A stretch of 64,000 nt of DNA from Metellina segmentata (taxonomy: Eukaryota > Arthropoda > Arachnida > Araneae > Tetragnathidae). Location: positions 119,532,738 to 119,596,737 of the forward strand of contig OX375881.1 in NCBI GenBank assembly GCA_947359465.1. Direction: 5' to 3'. A model generated the notes under the pieces. The model was not told where the DNA came from. It did no database searches and saw nothing but the letters and a program-made list of their open reading frames with translations. A program made the position numbers and the translations under genes. Shown in pieces: positions 41,501 to 55,155 of this stretch. Each line of letters opens with the position of its first letter. Positions within the stretch are counted from its first letter, which is position 1.

Positions 41501-44500
41501 TTAATTAAAAAAATATTTGCAGGATATTTAAAAAATAATTTATAATCAGGATTTGTAATTAGATATTGTTTTATGTGTTCTACATATTATTTTATTCAAA
41601 CAAGTTAAATTACTTGCTTACAATGAAACTTCAATTTCTGTTAACTGTCAGTCTTATTAAAAGTTAGTTTGTTAAAATTTATTAGTATGTACGCATGCAT
41701 ACTGTACTCTATGTACAGTAACCAGATTGCTGCAAAAAAAAAAATACATGTACGTACAGTGTATTTCCAGTTAGTAAACAACATTTTTTATCATTCGTTC
41801 ATATGCTATGAATAGGGGTGGGTTGTTTAATGTTTTTCTGTTATTCGATTAACCATCACGATCCCAACATTGACGGTTAATCTAAGTTTCACTGTACTTA
41901 CTAATCCAAAGTCAACACCTCCTTTTTGGAGAATACTAGAGATTCTATAATATTTTTGATTACGTTAACATTGTAACAACAGACAAATATTTCTTCAGCC
42001 ATTCGGTTTATGAGAAAGCATTAAATTTTTTTAAAGTAAAAACTGAACAGTTTTTGCTAACTTTGAAACTTGTAACAAGTCATGTTGTGCCCAAGCATTG
42101 CTTACCGTATGCTATTTTAAATCTGACTTTTCTTTCTTTCAGTTAAGTGCATCATTTTTCAAACTCTTATCCATGCTTGTGGAATTCGTTGGCGGCCCCC
42201 CAGGGCTACCACCCTTCACGAATTTAATTTTACAGAGGATCTGGGAGGTAAACTTTTCTGAATGTTTCTTGTATACTCATTGTGCGAGACTTTTTTTATG
42301 CTTTATGTTAATCGTACACCACCGAAGAGCAAGACAGAAATAATTATAGGACATTTGAAAGCTTTTGATTCTAAAGCAATCTGAGAGGGCTGAAAGCTAT
42401 GTCATCTTATTTTTGAAGTGCTGATTTAATTTACATCTTATGTTTATTCATGTTGAACAATCAAGAAATGGTAAGAGAGATGTGACTTTTGTTGCTTTTA
42501 CGAGTAATCTCACAACACTAGTTGAAGACAAAATAGAGAAGTTTTCTTTTTGCTTCTCTTCAATCTGAATTTGCCGAAAGCCTCGTATTTTACGAGTATG
42601 CTGCATATTTTGTTTCATCTGCATTCAAAAGCCAAGCTCGCTGATACTTTCCCAGGATCAATGTCATTAAAAACGAAGGGCATACTTATTATGCTATTAC
42701 TATTATGTTAAAGGGGACACAGTTCCCTAAAAATGAACAAAATGTTGACAAGAAATTTTTATCATTTATTAATTATACTATCGAATGTAAATACCAAAAA
42801 CATTTTAAACTTCAAGATGCTACATCTCAGCTTTTTCATGATTACAGTGTTTTTAAAATGCTAAGGCTTTTATTGTAATTGTAGAAATATGAAACCTTTT
42901 ATGTTATACAGTACAAAGTCCCAAATCCACAAATTTTCCACAAAATTGTTAGGTTGTAAAACATGGAGTGAATGTTTTTCAAGTTTTGGTAATGTTTCTG
43001 TTGCTTTAGGCTGCCGAATTTTGCCCGCAGCAGTGCATGGAGTGGTTGACGCTGCAAGTTCCTAGAAATAAAGTGGCTCACTCTTGGGTGTTGCAAAGCA
43101 TGGATAGCTGGGTTGAGCGCTTTCTCATTGCTCACAACGTGCAAAGAGTTAGAAATGGTAAGTATTGCAGTTATTGGACTGTATTGAAAAAAGATTTTAG
43201 TGTTGTCTCAAAGTACCCAATCAAGTTAAACCGTTCCAAGTGTTGGGTTTTTATGCTCATCTAATAGCGCTATCTCCTAGGTTGGTTATTTGACACAATC
43301 TGTTTTCAAGTATCTGATACCGCTAGTAATGCCAGAAAGATAAGCACAATCAATTATGGTTGAGTGATCTTATTGCTACTTAGTGTTAAGTATCAGTTCC
43401 GTATTCAGAAAATAATTTTGGAGGTTATCTTCTATTTCGTATGAAAGGTTGTATTGCTAAATCTGTGTTTCTTAACCTGTGGTGCGAGAGAATTTTCTAA
43501 ATTTTCAATGGAAACTGCTGCCTGTGAGAAACTAGCAAATGCTTTGATAACTTTTGAGACCTCCACTCCTACCCTTGCCTCAGCCACTGAGGTATGTAAA
43601 CTGGCGATGATGCATCTGAGACTGCACCGGGCAAGAAAACCTATTGACTGAAATATTTTACACTGCAGTAACATTTTTAGGTTGTATTAATTATTTCTTC
43701 AACGAATAAAATGCAAAATTATGTGTTGAATGGGAACTATCATCAGGGTCAGAATTTTCACCATTTTTGCGCATAAAAACAAAAGCCAGAAATCACTTAA
43801 ATACAAGTAATGACTTACACCTGACTCTAAAGCCTTGCTTCAAAAGTTTGACTTTTGACATAAACAACAGCGTAGGTACTAAAAATTGAGATCTGTTTTC
43901 TATGTATTTGTAAATATGTGTTTATTTTTCATTAAATAAAAATATCTTGCCATAGATGTAATTTCCAGAAGAAAAAAAATCGTAACACATTTTGAAAGTG
44001 TGAGCAGATTACTAAAACCCCCTGTTCTAAATAAACATGCTTAATGACTTTTGGCTGGATTAAGCATCTTGGGGCATTTTTCTTGTGCTATGTAAAACCG
44101 ATTTATGCAGATAAATTGACTTCAGTGTGTATTTTTCATTTTTTTTTGTGTAATTTTTATTCTTTGGGCTGTTTCTGCAATGACGAGATAACCACCAGCA
44201 CTCCAATCTAATAGATCATATTTAAGTTCTGCAAACTACGAAAGGATCTACAAAATTGCTATGCGAATAAAATGATAATTTTTATGATGAATTTGTTAAC
44301 CTGAATACTGTAAAAGTGGGTTTACTAATATGTAAATATATCTTAAAAAGCTTTGCATTATTGTCTCGACTTTTAAGTTATTTGCGTCATTGTGAATCTG
44401 CAAGTGCTACCTACAATTTATGTCTACTTCTGTTGCAAGTGTTATCTATTGCTTGTAATTTTGTATTTGTTTTAGTTGTTGCACTTCTCTTGGTGTCCTT

Positions 44501-47500
44501 AGTTCCAAGCAATAATTTTCGTCAAGCATATCGTGCCGCCAGGAGTGTTTTAATGCCCCATAAAGAAATAGTCGTAAGTATAAATGTAAATCAGACTGAT
44601 TTATAACCCATAGCACGTAATGGCTAGAAAATTTTTAGTTCTTGTATTTACAAGCGTAATTTTTTCTAAGCTTGTTTGCCTTTAGACTTACATAAAAAAA
44701 CATCCTGTAATCCAAATTTCACTTATTTGGTGTGGCTAATATCCCTTGTTCTTAATTAAAAACAGTTCTTTTATAAAAGTACCAGGGGGCCGGCTCGCTG
44801 CCGCTCGGTACCTCTGGAATCAGAACTCGAACAATTTGGAATTAAAATAAAAACTTTGAGCACATTTTGACTCAAAATGTGTGCGCTGCTTTGGAAATCG
44901 AATACCCAGCATGTTGTTTGTAGGCTACAACAGCTCGACTAATATATATATATTATTTTTTTCAATAAAATTTCATCCGATAACACTATAAAATCAATTG
45001 AGGCGCGAGGCTTCGTTGTAAACAATCGTACAGTGTTGCCAAATCGCGATAGCAAATAACGTCTTTTTTGCATGCCATGTAAGAGAATTATATGTATAGA
45101 TGATCCATTCTTAATTAAAAACAGTTTTTTTTAATAAAAGTATGATCCAATGTAAGTATTAGCTTCACACTATCATTCATCCTAAAATGATTTACTTTGT
45201 CATTGAAATATTTATGTGGGGAAGTGAATTATATGACATTAATGAATCAGCATACACTTTTATATCTGCATTTATTAAATCTTTTGTACTTCAGTTATGT
45301 TGAATCTCACTCAAAATTTTCACTTTTTAGATGAATCCTGAAGCTACAGAAGTTATGCACAAAGTGAGTTTGGTTGTAGCTTTTAGAATTTTAATTGGTC
45401 ATGAATTATTTTTTTTAGTGCTTCTATTAAGCTTTAGAACTGAATTTATTAAAAAAAATTTAGATTTAAAGAAAATAATTCCATTACTTGCCTTTCATAA
45501 ATGCTACTAGCCACTGCGTGTCCAGCACAGCATTGCCTGTGACAGTTATTTTCGTGGGGTTATGTATGACCACTGCTCATTAACCCCCGGTGATTGCTAC
45601 GCAATCCCATTTGGTTTTCTTCGCAAACCAACACCACGGGCAACGCCGTGATGGCCTCAGAGTGGCTAGCAATAAATAAATGCCAGTAAATTAATTAAAA
45701 TATATTTTTAATTTAAATTAAAAAATCGGGCTAGACACACAATTAAATCTTAACTGATACTGAAAATATTAAAAAGAAAAACAATAATTTTAAGAATGAG
45801 TCCCACTTTCACTCGACATGACACAGGTTCCATTTGGGAATTCCTTTGACAGATTAACTGGAATTAGATGAAAAGAGTGGAATGGCAGACATTTAAAATC
45901 TAAAATTATTACTGCTCCATTAACTTTGAAATTTAATTTATGTGTACTTTGCAGTTGTCACTAAAGAATTACGTATTCTCAAATTTTTAACAAATGTTCT
46001 AATTTCAGATATATGATGTTCTCTTGAGATTACTTAAGCGTGCCAAGATGTATGTGGGTAAGGTTTGATTTATTTTTGTTTATAACATTTTGTGTAGTGA
46101 ATGTTTTTAAATTTCATGTAAACATAAACAACAGTTGTGTGTCAGGGTGCTGTTTCTTGTTAATTTGTGGTACACATATTGATGTCTTGTTGACATGTAC
46201 TCTTAGCTAGTGTTATTTCAGAAATGTCATGAGGTATTCAAAAAGCTTCACAAGGTGCAATAAAAATTACAAAACTGCAGTATGTTTTTAACTCTTTTGA
46301 AGCATTTGTGAAAGTTCTTGACTTGGTAATCTGATTTTGTTTAGCAACTAATGACCAATATCGCTCTAGGTTCCCACAATCCTTGAAAAGTACTTATTTT
46401 TTTTTTCCGAACTAGGGGGCCTTGTAAATTACGGAACTTGGTGAAAAGTCCTTGAAAGTACTTAATTTTTTTAAGTAGTGAATAATTGTGCAATTTAGTC
46501 TGGCATTGGAACTTGTCCAGACTAGTTTCCTCCTCTGGAGTTGTGCCATTTGAGCCTCATTCTGAATAAATCTGGTGTTTCGTGTTTTCGACACCACGTA
46601 TGTATCAGACCAACCACGATTGAAGGCATGTTTGAAGGTCATAAACCATGTTTCATTGTCACGTTGTCCCATCACTTTTTTGCATAAACTATTCAGGCGA
46701 AAGAGTTTAGAGTCCAGGCGGAATTTCAACTCTTTGAACATTTTTTAAAGTTGTCTCAGGATTGATGCAAAGAAAGTTTTTGAAAGGGGTCATCCTACTT
46801 TTTCACTATCATTAAAAAATTTTACAATTGACGTAATTACAAGACAAAGGCTTAATGAATTATATCTGTTTTCATAAAACAAGGAAGGCAGTTTCTTCAA
46901 GTACGTGACTCAGCACAGTGAAATTCTGTTTTAGACTAGAAATAAGAAGGATATTTTATATTGTACTAGCAGGCCAGCATGGTGTTGCCTGTGACAGAAT
47001 TCAGGCTTTGCTAAAAATTTTAGACTACCTGAGGTATTGATCTGGTGTAAAATTTTCCGCAGATTTCAAATCCGTTGAAATTTTTACTATCTTTAACAAT
47101 TGCGAAGATAGAAACTTGGACTAGATAAAAAAAAATGCTTTAACAACAGTCTAAACTTTTGGTTTGGTTTGTTTCTTGAACAAAATAAACCATGACAGCC
47201 TTCTGTTGTAGTGGCAGTGGATGATAGATCAAACCGTGTGCAAGCTCCCATACTCTTCTTCGTGCCACCAAAAGAATTTATCATACAACATTTTATCGCA
47301 TGACCAAAATCGATAATGGTGCAAGTAGCCTGATAGTTAGCATTGAGACGATAAGCTCGCTTTGCAATAAAAATCACAGGTTCTGCGAGAAAAGAAAATC
47401 CAAATTATTACCAAAATTGACGATTACCATTCTTTTTTCTTGTTGATTTTTAGTAGTAGTTTAGAAAATAAAGTAAAAAAGAATTATATCAATTTTTTTT

Positions 47501-50500
47501 TAATCGACAATTTTTGCATGTTTTGTTTTGGGTCGTTATAAAAAATTTCAGGTCCTTGATATTTTTTTTTTTTTTTGTAAAATCCTTAGAAGTTTTGGGA
47601 TTGTTTTTGGACAAAGGTATAGAGGAACAAAGTCTCTGAACCATTCTAAAGGAACTAATCAACAGGAACATATTTTCAAACCATTTGTTATGTCTTGATT
47701 CCAGATTTTCTCTGTTAATAGATAAAACTAAAAATCTCATTGCTTAAATTTGCCATCTTTTTGCATTCCCTACAAAAATAAGTTAATTCTCTATACTAAT
47801 AATAAAAACTACAATATTCGCTACACTTTTTCCAATTGCTATAATTTATTGCAATTATCAATCACCAGTAAACAAAATTTTGCCTTTTATATCACTTTTA
47901 AATTTAGAAATAATATCAATGTTAAATAACTTGTCTTTTGTTTACTTTTGAGTCAAAATAGTCGATGCAGGTTTTCAGTGTTTCTTTACCATTTAAAATA
48001 TTTATACTAAATTAGATCTTAAAGATGTAATTATTTGCATATAGACCCCAAATGAAATTTTATGAATAGTAGGTTGGGAAAACTTGTGCAGTAACAATTC
48101 TGCCAAGTAGAAGCAAAGAAGGCAAACTCTAAAATGTATGTATCCATAATATTGATTTCAATATGAAAATCATGCTTTTGATTCCTGAAATATACAATTA
48201 TTAGTAGGTAAAAATCTGTTTTTTGTAAAGTTCAAGAGTCGTAAAGAAAATTGGAGTGACTAATACTAAATATAGCAAACTAAATATAATTTTGGTTTGA
48301 GGCTTGGCACTGTAAGTAGTAATGGTCAAAGTAATTAAATATTGTGCAATTGTCTGGTTTCTTTTTTGTATAAGAGTACATTTAATACAACTTGAATACT
48401 GTTTAGTATGTGTTTTATACACTACCAAAACTCAGAGTAAATGAGCTGTGTTAAATATGTGATGAAGTAGACTGTCTCCAAAACATTCACAGCATTTGCA
48501 TGGAACCGAAATGCTTGCAATATCTTACTTTTAAACTTTGAATAAATGCATTATGAACTAGTTTAACATTTTTTAAAAACAAAAATGTATGCTTTCAGAT
48601 CCAGCTGTTCATGGAACAACGAAACTCACTTCATATTTTTCCGTCATAACCTTCTGCTTGGTTGGCAAAACGGAAAAGCTCATGGTATGTCGGATTATTT
48701 TATTTCTCCGTTATTCAGTTCTACACGAAACGTTGGTCTCAAAATCATGATCTCTACAACATTTATCAAATTGTACTTTCATAAAATTTAAATCACCTTT
48801 CATGAAAAGAAAGCTCACCAAATGTCCGCTGGTGTGTTAATCTTAATCTATCAGTGAATTCAAAACTACCTGGCTGTTCAACTATTGTCAAAATACTCTT
48901 CTCTGGGGTTGCACAACTTCATGAGCTTTGTGGGCCAGTTTGTGTAAGATTGCAAAGAAAGCTCCATAAGAACTGCTCTGGTTGTTATCAAAACAATTCC
49001 TTCATTTTCAGTAGGGGTGACTGGTGACCATCTTCATTTTATTGTATTTTGTGCAAATTGTAGCTGAAAGATAGTTACAATAATGTCTTTTTGGTGACAC
49101 ATAAGAACCTTTATACTGTTTTTCAAATTCATCAAGTGCACCAAGTTGCAAACTCAAGTAAAACCGTTCTTTAAGCATTTCCCTATGGAAAATAGCCCAG
49201 TTGGAAGAACAATAGATATATTAATCCAAGGGTTGAAAGTTCAAAACGCGTATACACTGATGATGGTGAATGTTAAATCTGTCTTGGCCTCAAATGTCTC
49301 ACATTGGCATGGTATGGAAGTTTGGAGAGTGCGGTGCCAGCTCAGGTGATGCCTCGTCATCCGACCGTAGCTCAAGATTACTTGGTGTTGTCATCAGATC
49401 TTTCCCTTCTGGATGGATCCAGGACTGTTTCTGATAGCTTGTTCTGTTGCTCCAGTGCAGCATTAGTTACCTGTGTAAAATAGGATAGGATAGGATAGGC
49501 ATGTCTCTACAAGGATAGGATTTGTTTCTGGAGCAGTTCTCGTGGTAATTAGTACTAGTTTGTAGGAAAGCAGTTTTGAGTGACAACAGCCATACAGTTT
49601 TAGGGGTTATTATTCATTAAACATCGATATATTTCTCACATTTTGTTTTCATTAACAAGACTCTTAGTCAACAGTTTGTCTTGCAGAAATCCTCCAGGTA
49701 TCCCCCAATTATCTGGAGTTTTTTTTAGAGCCCACAATTTGCATTTCTTTTGGTTCAGAATTCAAACTTTACTCACACTCGATGTGCTTTAAAGGATGCC
49801 CCATATTTCTGCAGTTTTCAGTGCATACATTAAGCTTATTGGTTGGGCTTATATTACAAGCAAGCCAGTGAGCTCGAATATAACCACATTGTCAAGGAAG
49901 TAAATAATTCGCACTTTGTGAAAAGTACAAATATTTCAAATGCTTACTTTCTCTTTATTTCTAATTTTAGACTCAAAAGTACTACATTTTTAAACTTTTT
50001 TTTTTATATATTTATGTATTTATTTTATTTATTTATGTATATTTATTCCTCAGTTAACTCTAACCATTGTAGAATTTCTCATTATGGAATAAATCCAGTA
50101 CTTCAACTCCTAGAGTGTATTTGTATTTGTGAAATACAAATATATACATATATACAAAAAATTCTGTCTACAGATTTTATGATAATGCAATTTTCATGAA
50201 GATTTTATATTAACTTTTCCGTTATTTTACATCTCTCTTTTGTAATTGTTTTGACTCTTTACAAACATGATTTATTATACTTGCAGTTCAGTCCATACTT
50301 CCTCGATCTGTGGAACTTGTTTCAACCAAAGCTCTCAGAACCAGCAATACCAGTTCATATGAACAAGCAGGTACTATATTTCACCTTCTATGATGCAATG
50401 TGAAATTGGGCAATTATTTTTTAAATGTGATTGACAGCATTACTACTATTTCAGTAATAAATTTATGTAACTGTTTTTAAGTTTTACTATTATTTCAGTC

Positions 50501-53500
50501 CCTTCTTCTGTTTTGGTATCATGTATGCATCGATTGTCCTGAAAATGTAAAACTCATCATACAGAACCCTCATGTCACAAAAAATATAGCCTTTAATTAC
50601 ATCCTGTAAGTATTTTACCTTTTTTATATTCTGTTGGAGCTCCATGTCAGAAATGTATTTCTCTTAAATCCTTTCAGTAGATGTGATTTCAGTAAGAAGT
50701 TTAATTTGTGCTATTGCTATGCTCACATTTATAAAAAGATTTTGAAAGAACTATGTGTTTGGAAAAATAGAGCTATTTTTCCATTGTTACCACTTAAATT
50801 GATTTGATAAAACTTTCTTCTCAAAGCATTTCAAAATTACAAGAAGTCAAGAGAAATACTTAACACTTTTGAGTAACAAGTTTCAAATGAAAAAACTTCC
50901 AATGTATGCTAAGTTTGTTTGCGGACAACTACCGTTTATAATTTCATTGTCTACAAAAAATGATCTATGAAGTCTGAAATAATATCTATTTTCTGATAGT
51001 TCTTGTGTCTAAATTGAAATTTGAATTTCACCTACAAAAATTTGATTGATTTTAGTTTGCCATGGCAACTGTTAGTTTACTCTATTTCTCAAGAAATGCA
51101 ATGCAGCAGAAAAATGGAACGCTAGCAGATTTTCAAAAGGGATTTTCTGAAGTCTGCCAACCAGGTTTTGAACTTTAAAAAGCTTCTTTTCGAACTGAAA
51201 AAATTCAGGAGCATTCAAAATAAATCACTTTGTTCAGTCTGAATCAGAATTTCCATGAGTGAAAAAGTATTTCCAACTTCCCAAAATGCCAATTTCTTGA
51301 AAACTACTAACGAAACATAGTGCCCGAAGATAAAAAAAACTACAAAAGATGCTATTTCATGAAACAGTGAGAAATGTATGAAACTACTCGTGCAAAGACA
51401 AATCTTAACATTTTAATTGGCGAATGGAAAAACCACAAGTACTACATTTTGGAAACTTACTTTACTGTGTAAATTCAAAGAAATTGCATTATTTCATGAC
51501 TTTAGTTAGGTAATATAGGGCCATGAAAAATGCACTGTGTGCAGAAACTACATGTTTATCTTTTTTTTCGTCATTTAAAGTAGCAAAATCTTGGCCCTTC
51601 TGATTCCAATCTACTTTTCCATTCTAGAGCTGATCACGAGGAGCAAGAAGTTATTGTTTTCAATCGGTGTATGCTGCCCGCCTATTACGGCCTTCTGCGC
51701 CTCTGTTGCCAACAGTCACGCCCTTTCACAAGACAGCTTGCAAGCCACCAAAATATCCAGTGGGCCTTTAAGAACATCACTCCCTACACCACACAATATA
51801 ATGCTGTAAGTTGGCCGAAATATTTTCGTCTTTTTAAAAAATTTGCATTGGAGATGTTTTTATACATCTATTTAGAACTATAAAATTGAATGTGTGGCAT
51901 ATCTTTGTATCTATGGTTCATTGTATTTTATGCTCATATCTCTCCCTACTACAGGGGTTGAACAAAATAATGTGAACACCTGTAAAAAGAAATTTTTATT
52001 AATAGGCCATTGGTCCTCCTTTTGCATGAATTACAGCTTGTATCCGACGTGGAATTGACAAATACAAGTCACATACAACATTCAGAGGGATACGTTCCCA
52101 CTTAAATTGCAAAAAAGTCCCGAATTCTGAAAGTGTCCTTGGAGGGGGAATCGAAAGCGCAGCTTGTTTTCCAAAATACCACACAAAAGTTCAATTATAT
52201 TGAGATCAGGGGACTGAGAGGACCAGATGAGGTGCTCTATTTCATCGTCATGTTCATAAAACCAGTCTCGGGCAATTCCACAGGTGTGAATGGGTGCATT
52301 ATCATCTTGGAAGACTGGTCGTTTATTAGGAAACACAGTTTGCACCATTGGGTGAAGAGGGTCAGCCAGAAGACTTGACATAATCCTCTCCTGTAACACA
52401 GCCATTCACAACAACAATTCGACCACGATCTGATATCGCACCCCAGATCATCACTGAACTGCTGCCATGCTTAACCGTAGGCTGAAGACAGTCAACTTGA
52501 TAGGCTTCTGGTGGCGTACTCCAAACGTAAATATGTCCATTTGTCGGAAATAATGTGAACGACGATTCGTCTGACCATATTACATTCTCCCATTGTTGTT
52601 GAGTCCAATATTTATGCTCGCGACAACCATATTCGTCGCTTCAATGCATTGCATGGTGTAATCAATGGTTTTGAAATAGCCGCTCTACCATGAATATTTG
52701 CCATATGCAGTTCATGCCGGATAGTTTTTGATGAAACTGCTTCCTGTAGATGGGTGTTCAGCTCCGATGTTATCTGGGATGCTGTTGTCTTGTGTTTTTT
52801 GCCACAATCCGCTTCAAAACCCTTCTGTCTCTGTCATTCAGCTTCGATTTTCGACCACTGTTGTGCTTTTTAGATGATGTTTTCCCATGTTTCAAATATG
52901 CTGACATTACAGTCGACACTGTGCTTCCCCCGACAGCTAGAAGGGTGGCCGTTATCGTTACTGAGGCTCCAGCAAGATGGTTACCAACAATCATGCCTCT
53001 TTGGAAATCAGAAAGGTCAGCCATAACGCAATTTTAACACAGAAATATATTTCGCATCTGACTTCTATCACTGCTAGTAGCAGACTGATGCGTGTAGTTT
53101 CTCATCCGCTAGGTGGCACCCTTCACCGCTAGAGGGCAGGAGTATATGAGAGGTTTATTTCGAGTGCGATATTTTCACAAGTGTTCATATTATTTTGTCC
53201 AACCCCTGTATGTTTTGCTGATGTTTGAATTTCAATTGTAATAATTTTGCTGTAAAAATGGATTGCAAATTGTGTAATGATGCCAAACTGTGCCATCAAT
53301 TATTTCTTTTGAAAAATTAATTAATAATTATGAGATGTAAAATAATAAGTTTTTTAGGCACAGGCATCAAATAAGTTAGTTGCTAAGCATATACACTCTA
53401 TAACAAAAAAAATCGATGCACCAAGAAGGAATCATCTGATTGCTTTTAAATTTCGTATGCAAAAATGATTTGACCAAATATGCAAATGATTAAAATTTGG

Positions 53501-55124
53501 TGTCCCATGAATGAATAGTGCGATCTCCAGCGCATCGGAACTGCACATCCAGCAGATGTATGTAAGGAGTTGTTCTTGAACTGTTGTTAAAAATTTCTGC
53601 TGCATTGCGATTTAGGATACCTTTTAACGACTGAAAAAATGCCTCGCCGCAGGATTCGAGCTCATTAAGAGCAACTTTCAGAGTTTGAGAGAGGTTGTAT
53701 CATTGGATTGAAAGAGACAGGTTGGGCAAATCAGATAATCGCTCGTCATGTGAGTCGAAGCGATGCAGCGATTAGAAGATGCTGGCAAGAGTGGTTGGAC
53801 AATGGCAGATTTCAGCGTCATGATGGTAATGGACGACGTAGGGCCTCAACAGATTGCGAGGACAGAGTGATTGTCAGATCAGCTGTCACAGTGCCCGATT
53901 CATCGCTATCAGCCATCAGTCGTGCGACCCACACACGATTGTCCACCATGACCATTCACAGACGGCTGAGAGAGCGAAGTCTACTCTCGTACCGACCGTT
54001 ACGCCACCTGCACACTGTCAAGCCAGATTACAGTGGTGCTTGGCTCGATCAGGCTGGAATGATGCTGTCTCGGGACGTATAGTCTTTAGCAACGAATCCT
54101 GCTTCCAACTGTGTCCTGATGATCATCGAAGACGTGTCTGGAGTCGCCCAGGGCAGTGTGCCGATCCTGCTTTCACTATTGCACTCTACACGGGCCCTCA
54201 ACAAGGAGTTATGGTCTGGGGTGCCATTTCCCTTGATAGCCGGACCCCTTTGGTCGTCATTAGAGGTACACTTACTGCACAGCGGTACGTTGACGACATT
54301 CTGAGACCTGTTTTGCTACCGTTCCTTTCGCAGTACCCTGGGCTTATTTTTCAGCAAGACAATGCCAGATCACATACGGCACGTGTTGCTATGAACTGTC
54401 TTCAAGCTTCGAGCCAGCCAGATCACCAGATCTCTCTCCCATCGAGCATGTCTGGGATATGATGGAAGGCGACTGCATCCGGTAGGGAATGGTGTTGACG
54501 TAGTCCGACAATTGGAACAAATTTGGCAAGAAATACCGCAGGAGACCGTCCGGGAGCTTTATCGGTCTATGCCACTCCGTGTGGCAGCTTGCATCCAGGC
54601 TATTGGCGGGTCAACACCTTATTGAACTCGTCACTGTAACTCTGAAATAAATCATTCAATTGTTCTGAAATTTTATTCATTTTCTATTCTGTACATAATT
54701 TTCCTATCCACCAATTTTTGTCTCCATCGGACAACTCCTTCTTGGTGCATCAATTTTTTTGTTATAGAGTGTAGATATTGAAAATTGTCAGAATTCTTTC
54801 CCTATTCCAACTGCTTATCCATTATAATTCTTTTATTTAAATGGTTTAAACTAATTTAATTAATGAAACCCGATTCCCTTCTATACTCGAGTGATCTGTC
54901 CTCCCTTCTGTTGTACACTGGCCTACCCCTTCAGCCTTTTGCTTTTTTACCTACCTCGTCTTGTGTTCGGCGCGGCTTTGCCGAATGTGGTCCTGGTGCC
55001 ATAAACCTCAAAAACAACCAGCCATGTATTGCCTCAAGTATTGCTATTAAAATTTATATATTTTCCCTGCTTAAAATTTTATTTTGCTTCCAATGTTTCA
55101 ATCGCCTTCAATTAAACGCAAGTG

Positions 55125-55155
<31 letters not shown>

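Noticed and set aside
52133..53037. Plus-strand open frames inside the first Tc1
   Set aside because: The Tc1 transposase is clearly on the minus strand; these are shadows.
54119..54304. 61-codon frame inside the second Tc1
   Set aside because: Overlaps the transposase in another frame and has no recognisable content.
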